Shown piece by piece: positions 49,731 to 58,967 of a stretch of 64,000 nt of DNA (the first letter of the stretch is position 1; every line of letters begins with the position of its first letter). Source of the DNA: Actinomadura sp. NBRC 104412 (GTDB lineage: Bacteria; Actinomycetota; Actinomycetes; Streptosporangiales; Streptosporangiaceae). A program made the position numbers and the translations under genes. The DNA is taken from contig NZ_BSTM01000029.1 of NCBI RefSeq assembly GCF_030269515.1, forward strand, positions 1 through 64,000, in the 5' to 3' direction. Under the pieces are notes generated by a model that saw only the letters and a program-made list of their open reading frames with translations, made no database searches and was not told the origin of the DNA.

Positions 49731-51140
49731 GTGGAGATCGACGAAGTCGCCGCCCGGGTCGTGCGCAGCTACTGGGCGCTGTTGCTGGCCATGACCGTCC
49801 TGCCGGTGCTGCTGGTGGCGCTGATCACGAGCGGGCAGGAGCCGCCGCACGCGGCCACGTCCAGAATCCAGGCCAGCAGCCGGGCCACCGACGCGGCCGT
49901 GGGGGACGCGGGCGTCAGCATCGTGGTGAGCCAGGTGAAGGCGTTCGCCACGAACCGGAACCTGATGGACCGGGTGCTGCGCCAGCAGGGCGTGCGGCGC
50001 GACCCGGTGAAGCTGGCCAAGAACATCTCGGTGGCCGGGCTGGGCACCTCCACGGTGGTCGAGCTGACGATCAAGGACTCGGATCCGGCGGTGGCGCGGC
50101 GGCTGACCGACGCGATCGGCGCCGCGGTGGTCGCGGAGATCAACCAGTCCAACCAGGGCGCGATCAAGGAGCAGCTGGCCACGATCGAGCGGCGGATCAG
50201 GGCCCTGCAGAAGGAGCTGGGGCCGCTGTCGCGGCGCGCCGGGGCGGTGCCGGTGCCCGACATCGGCGCGGCCAACGAGCGGGAGCGGGTCGCGGCGGAG
50301 CTGAGCGACCTGCGCACCAGCCGCACCGAGCTGCGCACGCAGCTCGCCACGTCGGGGACGGCGGCGGTCGTGCAGCCCGCGGTGATGGCGCCGCGCACGA
50401 ACCCGGCGCAGATGATGATGATCGTCGCGGCGCTGGTCGGGCTGATCGCGGGGATCCTGATCGCGGTCGTGATCGAGATGTTCCGGCCCACCGTGCCGGG
50501 GCAGGCGCGGGTCGCGCGCAGGCTGGGCGTGCCGCTGCTCGGCTGGGCGGACGGGCGCGACGTCGACCTGCCCGACCTGGGACGGCGGATCCGGCTCGCC
50601 GCCAAGCGCGAGGGCCTGAACCGGGTCGCCCTGGTCGGCGCCGGCGGGCCGCTGCCCGCCGAGCTGATGTCGCGGATCGCGGCGGCCGTGTACGGCGACG
50701 ACACCAAGGTCGTCACGGCCGCGCCCGAGACCGGCAAGGCGCGCAAGGGCGCGAACAGCCACACCCCGTCGCTCAAGAAGCGCGCCGGCGCGGTCGTGCG
50801 CGCGGGCTCCGGCGCTATCGGGAAGGGCACCGGCGGCGGCGCCGGAACCGCCGTGATCCCGAAGAAGGCGGGCGAGGTGGAGGCGCCCGCGACGGGCGAG
50901 GTCGCCTCGCCGGCGCCGCACACCCCGGTGCCTCCCAAGCCGCCGGTCACCGGCCGGCCGGTGTGCCGCGTGCACGCCTTCGAGGACATCGATCCCGGTT
51001 CCGACGAGACCGCCGGCGTGGTCGCCGTGGCCGGTCCCGTCACCGCGGCGTCGGGCCTGGACTCGGTCCGCGACCTGGTCACCGCGGCCGGCTGGCCGCT
51101 GCTCGGAGTCGTCGCCACCACCCGGAAGATCAAGAGGTAG
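49731..51140 (+). CDS. Wzz-type chain-length protein with degenerate kinase-like C-domain
   Basis: A 469-residue inner-membrane protein. TM1 is at about residues 16-35 and TM2 at about 226-247, enclosing an extracytoplasmic coiled-coil domain (IERRIRALQKELGPLSRR), as in Wzz polysaccharide co-polymerases. The cytoplasmic C-terminus (about 258-469) keeps traces of a CpsD/BY-kinase fold (ARRLGVPLLGW, GLDSVRDLVTAAGWPLLGVVATTRK) but the Walker A site reads VALVGAGGPLPAEL, without GKS/T, and no tyrosine cluster is seen. A kinase is thus probably missing in this cluster. GTG start behind GGAGGG. Confidence 0.82.
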   Translation: MEIDEVAARVVRSYWALLLAMTVLPVLLVALITSGQEPPHAATSRIQASSRATDAAVGDAGVSIVVSQVKAFATNRNLMDRVLRQQGVRRDPVKLAKNISVAGLGTSTVVELTIKDSDPAVARRLTDAIGAAVVAEINQSNQGAIKEQLATIERRIRALQKELGPLSRRAGAVPVPDIGAANERERVAAELSDLRTSRTELRTQLATSGTAAVVQPAVMAPRTNPAQMMMIVAALVGLIAGILIAVVIEMFRPTVPGQARVARRLGVPLLGWADGRDVDLPDLGRRIRLAAKREGLNRVALVGAGGPLPAELMSRIAAAVYGDDTKVVTAAPETGKARKGANSHTPSLKKRAGAVVRAGSGAIGKGTGGGAGTAVIPKKAGEVEAPATGEVASPAPHTPVPPKPPVTGRPVCRVHAFEDIDPGSDETAGVVAVAGPVTAASGLDSVRDLVTAAGWPLLGVVATTRKIKR

Positions 51141-51142
51141 CC

Positions 51143-52300
51143 ATGGGTCACGAACAGACCACCGTCCCGTTCACCGTGCCGTCCTTCGCGGACGACGTGT
51201 CCGACGCGGTGGTGAAGGTGCTGGACTCCGGGTGGGTGACCACCGGGCCGCAGACCGCGTCGTTCGAGCAGGACTTCGCCGACTACCTCGGCGCCGCGCA
51301 CGTGGTCGCGGTCGCGTCCTGCACGACGGCACTGGAGCTGTGCCTGCGCGCGATGGACCTGCCGCCGGGTTCCGCGGTGCTGACGCCGAGCCTGACCTTC
51401 TGCGGCGCGATCAACGCGATCCTGCACGCGGGCCACCGCCCGGTGCTGGTGGACATCGACGAGGACACGCTGGTGCCGAGCCCGGCCACGGTCGCCGCCG
51501 CGGCGGAACGCGCCGGGCGCCCCGCCGCGATGGTCGTCCAGAACCAGGGCGGCTACCCGGTGGACGTGCCGGCGCTGACGGAGGCGGCGGGACTCGACTG
51601 GACCCGGGTGATCGAGGACGTGGCGCACGGCCCCGGCGCCGGACGGGACGGCGCGCACGCCGGGTCGTCCTCGTACGCGGCGTGCTTCAGCTTCTACGCG
51701 ACCAAGAACCTGCCGATCGGCGAGGGCGGCGCGGTCGCCACCAGCGACCAGGACTTCGCCGACCGGATCCGCGCCACCCGCCTGCACGGCATGAGCAAGG
51801 ACTCCTGGCGCCGCTACCTGCCCGGCGGAAGCTGGCGGTACGACGTCAGGAACGTCGGCCTCAAGGCCAACATGACCGATATCCAGGCGGCCATCGGACG
51901 CGCCCAGCTCACCATGCTCCCGCGGTGGCAGCGGCGGCGGGCCGAACTGGTCGCCCGGTACGACGAGGCGCTGGCGGGGCTGCCCGGCCTGGTGCTGCCG
52001 CAGCGGAACCTGGACGGCGTCCGGCACGCCTGGCACCTGTACCAGATCCGGGTGCCGGAGCGGGACGCGCTGATAGCCGAGCTGGAGGCCGCGGGCGTGG
52101 CCACGTCGGTGCACTTCATCCCGGCCAACCAGATGACGGCCTACCGGTCGGTCCTCGGCGAGGAGGAGTGCGGGTCGGTGCCGGTCACCGACCGGGTCGG
52201 TGAGGAGCTGCTGTCGCTGCCGCTGTATCCGGGCCTGTCCGCCGACGGCCAGGACCGCGTGATCACCGCCCTGACCGAGGCGCTGCGGACGCGGGGATGA
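51143..52300 (+). CDS. DegT/DnrJ/EryC1/StrS aminotransferase
   Basis: A 385-residue PLP-dependent sugar aminotransferase that converts a nucleotide keto-sugar to the amino sugar. It shows GSGWVTTGPQT-like SGWVTTGPQTASFE, the cofactor region VAVASCTTALELCLRA, the aspartate in VIEDVAHGPGA, and the Schiff-base lysine in FSFYATKNLPIGEGG (about residue 193). It starts two bases after the Wzz stop and overlaps the next gene by four bases. It implies an amino-deoxy sugar in the polymer. Confidence 0.93.
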   Translation: MGHEQTTVPFTVPSFADDVSDAVVKVLDSGWVTTGPQTASFEQDFADYLGAAHVVAVASCTTALELCLRAMDLPPGSAVLTPSLTFCGAINAILHAGHRPVLVDIDEDTLVPSPATVAAAAERAGRPAAMVVQNQGGYPVDVPALTEAAGLDWTRVIEDVAHGPGAGRDGAHAGSSSYAACFSFYATKNLPIGEGGAVATSDQDFADRIRATRLHGMSKDSWRRYLPGGSWRYDVRNVGLKANMTDIQAAIGRAQLTMLPRWQRRRAELVARYDEALAGLPGLVLPQRNLDGVRHAWHLYQIRVPERDALIAELEAAGVATSVHFIPANQMTAYRSVLGEEECGSVPVTDRVGEELLSLPLYPGLSADGQDRVITALTEALRTRG

Positions 52301-53484
52301 CCGTGCGCTGGCTCACCCGTCCCCGCGCGCGGCGTCCCGTCCCCCCGTCCGAACGTGAGGCGCCCGGCAGCGGCCCGCTGGAGCTGCTCATGGGACGGGA
52401 CGAGGTGGCGGTGGCCGGCGCGCGGGTGCGGATGCTCGTGGCGGGGCGCCGGGTGCTGGTCACCGGCGCCTGCGGGACGGTGGGCTCGGCGCTGTGCCGG
52501 CGGCTCGCGCGGCTCGGCCCGGCCGCGCTGTTCCTGATGGACCGGGACGCGGCGGGCCTGCGCGCCCTCGCGGACGAGCTGGGCGCCGGTACCGGCGAGG
52601 GCGCCGGTGTCGAGGAGGGGGTCGTGGCGGCCGAGGCCGATGTCCGCGACCGCGGCCGGATCGGCGAGATCGTCGCCGCCGCCCGTCCCGACCTGGTGTT
52701 CCACACCGCGGGGCGGAACAAGCTGTGCCAGGTCGAGGACGACCCGTGCCAGGGCGTGGCCGCCAACGTGTTCGGCACCCGGCACATGGTGGACGCGGCG
52801 GTGCGGCACGGCGTGGAACGGCTCGTGCTGGTCTCGTCCGACAAGGCCGCCGACCCGACCTCGGTGTTCGGGGCGACGATGCGGCTGGGCGAGCTGCTGC
52901 TGCAGACGGCCACGCCGGGACCGACCCGGTTCGCGGCGGTGCGCGTCGGCAACGTGATCGGCGAGCCGGGCTCGCTGCTGTCCTCGCTGGCCAGCCGGAT
53001 CGCCTCGGGCGAGGCGGTGACCCTCACCCACCCGCAGGTGACGCGGCACTTCATGACCGTGGCCGAGGCGGCGGGGCTGCTGCTGGAGGCGGCGGCGCTG
53101 ACCGAGGAGGCCGAGACGTTCGTGCTGGACATGGGCAACCCGGTGCCGGTGATCGAGCTGGTGCAGCGGTACGCGGCGCAGCTACGGCTGCCGGAGGTGA
53201 CGATCCGGTTCTGCGGCCTGGGGCCCGGCGAGAAGCTGGCCGAGAAGGCGTTCGCCGACTCCGAGCGGCGGATCCGCACGGCCCACCCCAAGGTCTGGGG
53301 CACCCGCCCGGCGCCGCCGCCCGCCGGGCTGCCGCTCCTGCTGGACGCCCTGGAGCGGGCCGCGGCGCGCGGCGACGAGGACGAGGTACGGCTGGTGCTG
53401 CGCCGGCTGCTGCCCGAGTACCGGCCGCCGCGCCGGTCCCGGCCGCCCGGAGAGCCGGCGCCCGCCCGCTCGGTGACGCTGTGA
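52297..53484 (+). CDS. CapD/FlaA1-like nucleotide-sugar epimerase with altered active site
   Basis: A 395-residue SDR protein of the CapD/polysaccharide biosynthesis family, short form without the membrane domain. NAD motif VTGACGTVGSALCRR is at about residues 51-65. The conserved SSDKA (Asp182, Lys183) is kept, but the family's (M/Y)GATK stretch reads VFGATMRLGE, so the catalytic lysine is Met195 and the Tyr/Met is Phe191. C-terminal parts (VTRHFMTVAEA, GLGPGEKLAEKAF) are typical. Either a 4,6-dehydratase with changed mechanism or an inactive or binding protein. It lies in the tight EPS operon. Confidence 0.85.
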   Translation: MTVRWLTRPRARRPVPPSEREAPGSGPLELLMGRDEVAVAGARVRMLVAGRRVLVTGACGTVGSALCRRLARLGPAALFLMDRDAAGLRALADELGAGTGEGAGVEEGVVAAEADVRDRGRIGEIVAAARPDLVFHTAGRNKLCQVEDDPCQGVAANVFGTRHMVDAAVRHGVERLVLVSSDKAADPTSVFGATMRLGELLLQTATPGPTRFAAVRVGNVIGEPGSLLSSLASRIASGEAVTLTHPQVTRHFMTVAEAAGLLLEAAALTEEAETFVLDMGNPVPVIELVQRYAAQLRLPEVTIRFCGLGPGEKLAEKAFADSERRIRTAHPKVWGTRPAPPPAGLPLLLDALERAAARGDEDEVRLVLRRLLPEYRPPRRSRPPGEPAPARSVTL

Positions 53485-53491
53485 GGTGCAC

Positions 53492-54712
53492 GTGAGGACA
53501 AGCCGCAAGCTCAGGGTGGCCACCGTGATCACCCGTTTCAACGGCGGCGCCGGCCAGGTGGCGCTCAACGGGGCGCTGGCCCTCGACCCGTCCTGCTACG
53601 AGCGGGCCGTGATCACCGGCGGGGTCGGGATCGACAGCAAGGCCGCGTCCACCGGCGTGGAGGTGCGGTACGGGGAGGACGCGGTCGCCAACGCCGCCGC
53701 CGGGGACCTCACCCCGCGCGCCCACCGCGCCGGGATGGAGATCGTGCAGGTCGGGCCGCTGGTGCCGCAGATCTCGCCGCGCGACGACCGGGCGGCGCTG
53801 CGCACGCTGACGCGGGTGCTGGCCGACGGCCGGTACGACGTCGTCCACACGCACAGCGCCAAGGGCGGGGTGATCGGGCGGATCGCGGCGGCGCGTGCGG
53901 GCGTGCCGCGGATCGTGCACACCTGGCACGGGTTCCCGTTCAACGAGTTCCAGTCGTGGCTGCGGCGCTACACCTATATAAGACTGGAGAAGGCAGCGGC
54001 CAAGCACACCGACGCGTTCCTGGCGATCGGGTCGGAGACGGTGACGACCGCGCTGCGCCTGGGACTGACCACGCCCGAACGCGTCCGGCTGTCGTGGCCC
54101 GCGGTGGACGTGGACGCCTACGCGGCGGCGCCGGGGTCCCGCGCGCAGGCCCGGCGGCGGCTCGACCTGCCGCTCGGGGTGAAGGTGGTCGGGTCGGTCG
54201 GGCGGCTGACGTTCCAGAAGGGCCCGGAGATCTTCGCGCGGGCGATCGCGCGGCTCCCGGACGACGTGTTCGGGCTGTGGGTCGGCGGCGGCCCCATGGC
54301 GGGCGAGCTGGAGAAGCTGACCGAAAGGCTGGGCATCCAGGACCGGATGCGGTGGCTGGGCCACCGCGACGACGTGGCCGACGTGATGCCGGCGTTCGAC
54401 GTGATGGCGATGGCCAGCCGGTGGGAGGGCCTGCCGTGCGTGCTGGTCGAGGCCATCGGCGCGGGGATCCCGCTGGTCGCGACCGCCGTCCCGTCCAACC
54501 AGGACCTGGTGCTGGCGGGCGAGACCGGGCTGCTGGTCCGCCCGGAGGACCCGGAGGGGATGGCCGGCGCGATCACGCATCTGCTCGACGATCCGGCCGC
54601 CGCCTCCCGCATGGCCGAACGCGCCCGTGAACGGGTCGGCGACTGGTTCTCGCCCGAGTACCTGGGCGCCGTTCTGGACGAGACCTACCGGGGGAGTTCC
54701 CAGCGGCCATGA
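53492..54712 (+). CDS. GT4-family glycosyltransferase
   Basis: A 406-residue retaining glycosyltransferase of the GT-B fold. The N-domain starts RVATVITRFNGGAGQVALNG with the donor/acceptor loop, DVVHTHSAKGGVIGRIAA, and the C-domain shows VGRLTFQKGPEIFARA and the EX7E motif in SRWEGLPCVLVEAIGAG. It adds a sugar to the lipid-linked repeat unit at the cytoplasmic membrane face. The GTG at 53492 is favoured by GAGG five bases before; a GTG six bases earlier is in frame. It is the only clear glycosyltransferase of the cluster apart from the primer. Confidence 0.92.
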   Translation: MRTSRKLRVATVITRFNGGAGQVALNGALALDPSCYERAVITGGVGIDSKAASTGVEVRYGEDAVANAAAGDLTPRAHRAGMEIVQVGPLVPQISPRDDRAALRTLTRVLADGRYDVVHTHSAKGGVIGRIAAARAGVPRIVHTWHGFPFNEFQSWLRRYTYIRLEKAAAKHTDAFLAIGSETVTTALRLGLTTPERVRLSWPAVDVDAYAAAPGSRAQARRRLDLPLGVKVVGSVGRLTFQKGPEIFARAIARLPDDVFGLWVGGGPMAGELEKLTERLGIQDRMRWLGHRDDVADVMPAFDVMAMASRWEGLPCVLVEAIGAGIPLVATAVPSNQDLVLAGETGLLVRPEDPEGMAGAITHLLDDPAAASRMAERARERVGDWFSPEYLGAVLDETYRGSSQRP

Positions 54713-56058
54713 CGGTGACCACGGTCGAGCGGCCGGCTCCGAAGCCCGCGCCCGCGGATGAGCGAGAGCCCCGCGCGGAGCGGGGGCGGGGCCTCGTGGG
54801 CGCGGTCCTGGTGGTCGGCATCGCGTCGCTGCCGATGCTGATGCCGTTCGGGCTGCCGCCGGGTCCGGGCAACACCGGCCTGCCGGACGTGCTGCTGATC
54901 GTGGTGACGGTGACGGCGGTGCTGTGGGCCGCGACGCACCGGCACCCCATCAGGTGGCCGTTCCTGATCCCGACGCTGCTGACCATCATCGCCGGCGGCA
55001 TCGCCGCGATCATTAACGACGCCGGTCAGCTCACGCTGGTCAAGGACCTGTTCGTGCTGCTGTGGGGCGTCAGCCTCGCCAACCTCGCACGCGACCCCCG
55101 GCTGCTGCGGCCGGCGATCCGCTCCTGGGTGCTGATCGGCACCTTGTACGCCCTGATCATGATCACGGGCTTTGTGATCGGCAACGACACGCTGTCCGGC
55201 AAGCAGGTGGACGGCGAGCGCGCCATGTTCACCTTCGGCGACGCCAACTACGCCTCCAACTGGTTCATCTGCGTGTTCTTCATCGCCCGCGCCGCGAACT
55301 ATCCGGACACCGCGTGGCGGCGCTGGGGGGTGTGCGGGATCCTGCTGGTCGCCGAGCTGCTGACCGGCTCCAACGGCGGCGCTCTGGCGCTGGGCATCGC
55401 GATCGTGGCCGGGCACGTCTTCCGGCTCTTCCGCGAGGGCAGGGCGCACCGGGCGGTCGCGGTGATGTCGCTGGCCGCGCTCGCCGGCGGCGGCGGGATC
55501 GCGGTGGTCACCCTGGTCGACATCCAGCCGCTGCTGGACCGGGCCAGCGCCGCGTCCCCCATCCTGCGCGACTCGATCGGGCGGACGACCGGGGAGAGCA
55601 CCGAGTCCCGCAGCACGGTGTTCGCCACCACGATCCGGATGATGGAGGAGCAGCCCCACCCCTGGGGCATCGGCCCCGGCCACACCGAGGCCGCGATGTT
55701 CGAGAACCAGGAGACCTACGTCCGCGAGGCGCACAACGACTACATCGCGGCGGTGCTGGAACGCGGCGTCCTCGGCGGGTTCGCGCTGATCGTGCTGGTG
55801 TTCGTGCTGCTGCTCAAGTGCGTGCGCATAGCGCGCCGGAACGCGCTCACCCCCACGTACGCGCGGGAGGTGCCGAGACCGGAGCTGTTCGGCGCGCTGG
55901 TACTGGTGTTCCTGGTGTCGGGCCTGTTCTACGAGACCCTCCACTACCGCCACGGCTGGGCGATGTTCGGCCTGATCGCGGCGCTGGATCTTTTCGGACG
56001 ACCGGCGGAGGGCGGTCCCCGCGAAGGCGCGCCGGTGGGAGGCGGTTCCGTTGACTGA
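54709..56058 (+). CDS. O-antigen ligase / Wzy-like polymerase
   Basis: A 449-residue membrane protein with about eleven hydrophobic segments and a large extracytoplasmic loop before the last helices (about residues 275-345) carrying the Wzy_C/WaaL pattern (RSTVFATTIRMMEEQPHPWG, HNDYIAAVLERG). It polymerises or ligates undecaprenyl-linked repeats outside the membrane. It overlaps the glycosyltransferase stop by four bases and the flippase start by eight. Confidence 0.85.
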   Translation: MTVTTVERPAPKPAPADEREPRAERGRGLVGAVLVVGIASLPMLMPFGLPPGPGNTGLPDVLLIVVTVTAVLWAATHRHPIRWPFLIPTLLTIIAGGIAAIINDAGQLTLVKDLFVLLWGVSLANLARDPRLLRPAIRSWVLIGTLYALIMITGFVIGNDTLSGKQVDGERAMFTFGDANYASNWFICVFFIARAANYPDTAWRRWGVCGILLVAELLTGSNGGALALGIAIVAGHVFRLFREGRAHRAVAVMSLAALAGGGGIAVVTLVDIQPLLDRASAASPILRDSIGRTTGESTESRSTVFATTIRMMEEQPHPWGIGPGHTEAAMFENQETYVREAHNDYIAAVLERGVLGGFALIVLVFVLLLKCVRIARRNALTPTYAREVPRPELFGALVLVFLVSGLFYETLHYRHGWAMFGLIAALDLFGRPAEGGPREGAPVGGGSVD

Positions 56059-57382
56059 GACCCGTCCGCACACCGGGGAGGCCGTGCCGGACACGGTGCT
56101 GCCCACCGAGCACACCGCCGGCCCCGCGCGGACCATCACCGGGCGGATCGTCGGGCTGATGGCGGGCAACATGATGGGCCGGGTCGGCGCGCTGGCCTCG
56201 CTCGGGCTGGCGACGATCATGGTGGCGCGGATCGGCGGGCCCGCGCTGGTCGGGGCGTTCACGCTGGTGCGGATCCTGCCGGGGCTGGTCTGCCACCTGT
56301 CCAACGCCGGGCTGCCCGCCGCCGCGCCGTACTTCCTCGCGGGCAAGGACGGGGCGGGCAGGAACTACGACCAGTCGGTGGTGCGTCCCACGCTGGCGGC
56401 GCTCACGGTGGCGGGCGCGCTGGCGGGCGCGGCGGGCTGGCTCCTGTTCAGCCCGCTGATCCACCTGGCGTTCTTCCAGTCGTTCGGGATGTGGGTGGCG
56501 CTGGCCGCGACCATCCCGACGTTCACCCAGGGGTTCGTGTCGGTCGGCAAGGGCCTGCTGCAGGGCACCGACGACCTGCGCGGCGCCAGTCTGGCGATCG
56601 CCGTCGAGGAGTTCGTGTTCCTGCCCATCTACGGGGTGATCCTGATCGGCTGGTACGGGCCGGGAGCGCTGGTCACGGGGCTGGTGCTGGCCGACCTGGC
56701 GGCGGCGGCGTGGATCGTGACGCGGCTGGCGCGGCGCGGGTTCTTCCGCGGCTGGGGCCGTCCCGACCTGCGCCTCGGCCGCACCATCGCCGGGTACGGG
56801 CTGCGCGGCTACCTGGGCCAGCTCATCGACCTGCTCCAGCTCCGCTTCGACATGGCGCTGCTGGGCGCGCTCGCGGGCCCGAAGGTGCTGGGCGTCTACA
56901 CCGTGGCCAGCAAGTTCGCCGAGCTCGTGCAACTTCCGGGGCTGGCGCTGAACTACGTGCTCTACCCCGACTTCGCCCGCGACGACCGCGCCGAGGCCAC
57001 CCGCCGCACCCGCCGGATGATCCTGCCGGCGCTGGGCGTGTCGGCCGTGGCCGCGTTGCCGCTCGCGCTGATCGCCGGGACGGCGCTGCCCTGGGTGTTC
57101 GGTGACGTCTTCGACGACGCCGTGGTGCCGACCTACATCCGGCTCGCGGGCGTGGTCACCTTCGGCGTCACCGGGCTGATCATGGCCTATCTGTACGGGG
57201 TGGGCCGTCCCGGCGCCGCCTCGGCCGGGCAGGCGATCGGGCTGGTCGTGGTGGTGCTGGCCGGGGTGTGGCTGATCCCGCTGTACGAGGCGGAGGGCGC
57301 CGCGATCGCCACCGCGGTGTCGTTCGTCGCCACCACGCTCGCGCTGCTGGCGTGGTTCCGGGTCCTGAGCAAGAGGGGGTGA
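56051..57382 (+). CDS. Wzx-type oligosaccharide flippase (MATE-like/MurJ superfamily)
   Basis: A 443-residue membrane protein with about twelve to fourteen helices, typical of polysaccharide flippases (GNMMGRVGALASLGLATIMV, GYLGQLIDLLQLRFDMALLG). It moves the lipid-linked repeat unit across the membrane. The start is TTG at 56051, overlapping the polymerase gene, with GGGAGG upstream. Confidence 0.88.
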   Translation: MTETRPHTGEAVPDTVLPTEHTAGPARTITGRIVGLMAGNMMGRVGALASLGLATIMVARIGGPALVGAFTLVRILPGLVCHLSNAGLPAAAPYFLAGKDGAGRNYDQSVVRPTLAALTVAGALAGAAGWLLFSPLIHLAFFQSFGMWVALAATIPTFTQGFVSVGKGLLQGTDDLRGASLAIAVEEFVFLPIYGVILIGWYGPGALVTGLVLADLAAAAWIVTRLARRGFFRGWGRPDLRLGRTIAGYGLRGYLGQLIDLLQLRFDMALLGALAGPKVLGVYTVASKFAELVQLPGLALNYVLYPDFARDDRAEATRRTRRMILPALGVSAVAALPLALIAGTALPWVFGDVFDDAVVPTYIRLAGVVTFGVTGLIMAYLYGVGRPGAASAGQAIGLVVVVLAGVWLIPLYEAEGAAIATAVSFVATTLALLAWFRVLSKRG

Positions 57383-57387
57383 CGGCG

Positions 57388-58044
57388 ATGACCGAGAGCG
57401 ATCTTCCACGCCGTCCGGTCGAGGTGTCCGACGGCATCGCCCCGTCCGCCGCGCGCCGCGCGCTGGACATCGTGGGCGCGCTGGCCGGGCTGGTGCTGCT
57501 GAGCTTCCCGCTGCTGATGATCTACCTGCTGGTGCGGGCGTCCAGCCCGGGGCCGGGGATCTTCCGGCAGACCAGGGTGGGGCAGGGCGGGCGCCCGTTC
57601 GTCATGTACAAGTTCCGCACGATGCGGCAGGGCGTCGGCGGCCTGACCGTCACCGCCAACTGCGACCCGCGGCTCACCCGCATCGGCAAGCTGCTGCGCG
57701 CCTGGTCGCTGGACGAGCTGCCGCAGCTCGTGAACGTGCTGCGCGGGCAGATGACGCTGGTCGGGCCGCGTCCGGAGACCTACGACCTGGCCGAGCACTA
57801 CGATCCGGCCAGCCGCTGGATCTTCGACCATCGGCCGGGGCTCACCGGCTACTCCGAGGTCCGGCTCCGCGACTTCGACGTGCTGCCGCCCGGCCAGGAG
57901 GTCGATCTCGTCGGCTACATCGAGAAGATCGTGCCCGCCCGGGTCGCGCTGGACGCGGTGTACCTGCGCGACCCCACGATGCGGGCGACGCTCCGCGCGC
58001 TGTTCGACACGGTCCGGCACATCCTCGGCTTCCAGGTCAGATGA
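57388..58044 (+). CDS. Undecaprenyl-phosphate sugar phosphotransferase (initiating enzyme)
   Basis: A 218-residue monotopic phosphoglycosyl transferase of the short PglC-like form: one membrane helix (about residues 28-50), then the family core RVGQGGRPFVMYKFRTM, the DELPQLVNVLRGQMTLVGPRP segment and RPGLTGYSEV. It transfers sugar-1-phosphate from a UDP-sugar to undecaprenyl phosphate, priming the repeat unit. It starts five bases after the flippase and overlaps the next gene. Confidence 0.93.
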   Translation: MTESDLPRRPVEVSDGIAPSAARRALDIVGALAGLVLLSFPLLMIYLLVRASSPGPGIFRQTRVGQGGRPFVMYKFRTMRQGVGGLTVTANCDPRLTRIGKLLRAWSLDELPQLVNVLRGQMTLVGPRPETYDLAEHYDPASRWIFDHRPGLTGYSEVRLRDFDVLPPGQEVDLVGYIEKIVPARVALDAVYLRDPTMRATLRALFDTVRHILGFQVR

Positions 58045-58958
58045 GGGGGCGCGGAAGAGCCGGGCTCGTGATCGTCGCCGCGGTGACGCTGGCGGGCCTG
58101 ATCGCCTTCGCGGTACGGCAGGTGGCCTCCGACGGGTACGAGCCGTACCGGGGGCCGCTGGCGACACCGGGCGCGACGTCCGGCGAGCGCCCGCCGACCC
58201 TCAACATCGCGCTGAACACCCAGCCGTCCGACTATCCGCGGCTGCGCGCGCTCGGCTACGACCTGGTGGACGTCAAGACGGACCCCGCGTCGGTCGCGGG
58301 CGTCCCGGACGGCATGCGGGCGCTGCTGTGGGTCGGCAACTTCACGTGCGACGAGTTCGAGCTGCCGTTCGGGGAGTTCGCCGCGGCGGTGCGGCGGCTC
58401 GCCAAGCATCCCAAGGTGTTCGGCTGGTACCTGTCGGACGAGCCCAACCCGCGCGAGTGCCCGCGCGTCTCCTGGGAGATCAGAAGGCGCGCCGACCTGA
58501 TCGAGCGGGAGGCGCCCGGCCAGGTCTCGTTCATCTCCCTCACCGACTGGCCGATGGCGCCGCTCACTCCGGAGCGGGTGAACGTCGACCTCGTCGGGCT
58601 CGACCCGTACCCGTGCAAGGGCTCGTCGCGCACCAGGTCGCGCTGCGACATCAACGCCATCGACCGCATGGTGCGGATGGCCGACAAGGCCGGCATCCCC
58701 CGCAGCGTGGTGGTGCCGGTGTACCAGACGTTCGGGCAGTCCTGCTCGGAAGGCGACAAGCAGTACTGGCTCCCCACCGAGGACCAGCTACGGCAGATCC
58801 TGCGGCGCTGGGACCGGCTCGTCCCCGACCCGCCGATGGACATCGCCTACTCGTGGGGCCACCAGTCCGAATGGGCGTGCCCCACCCTCGCCGACGCGGA
58901 CGGCGGCGAGCACCCCGATCTCCAGTCGATCATGCGCGAGCGCAACACCCGGAGCTAG
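58041..58958 (+). CDS. Membrane-anchored glycoside-hydrolase-like TIM-barrel protein
   Basis: A 305-residue exported protein with an N-terminal anchor or signal (about residues 7-27) and a TIM-barrel-like body. Barrel strand ends carry acidic residues fitting a glycosidase: FGWYLSDEPNPRECP (about 130-145) and VDLVGLDPYPC; four further cysteines may form disulfides. No named family is certain. It ends the EPS operon (overlap with the sugar transferase), so trimming or modifying the polymer outside the cell is the likely role. Confidence 0.75.
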   Translation: MRGRGRAGLVIVAAVTLAGLIAFAVRQVASDGYEPYRGPLATPGATSGERPPTLNIALNTQPSDYPRLRALGYDLVDVKTDPASVAGVPDGMRALLWVGNFTCDEFELPFGEFAAAVRRLAKHPKVFGWYLSDEPNPRECPRVSWEIRRRADLIEREAPGQVSFISLTDWPMAPLTPERVNVDLVGLDPYPCKGSSRTRSRCDINAIDRMVRMADKAGIPRSVVVPVYQTFGQSCSEGDKQYWLPTEDQLRQILRRWDRLVPDPPMDIAYSWGHQSEWACPTLADADGGEHPDLQSIMRERNTRS

Positions 58959-58967
58959 GGGTCACGG

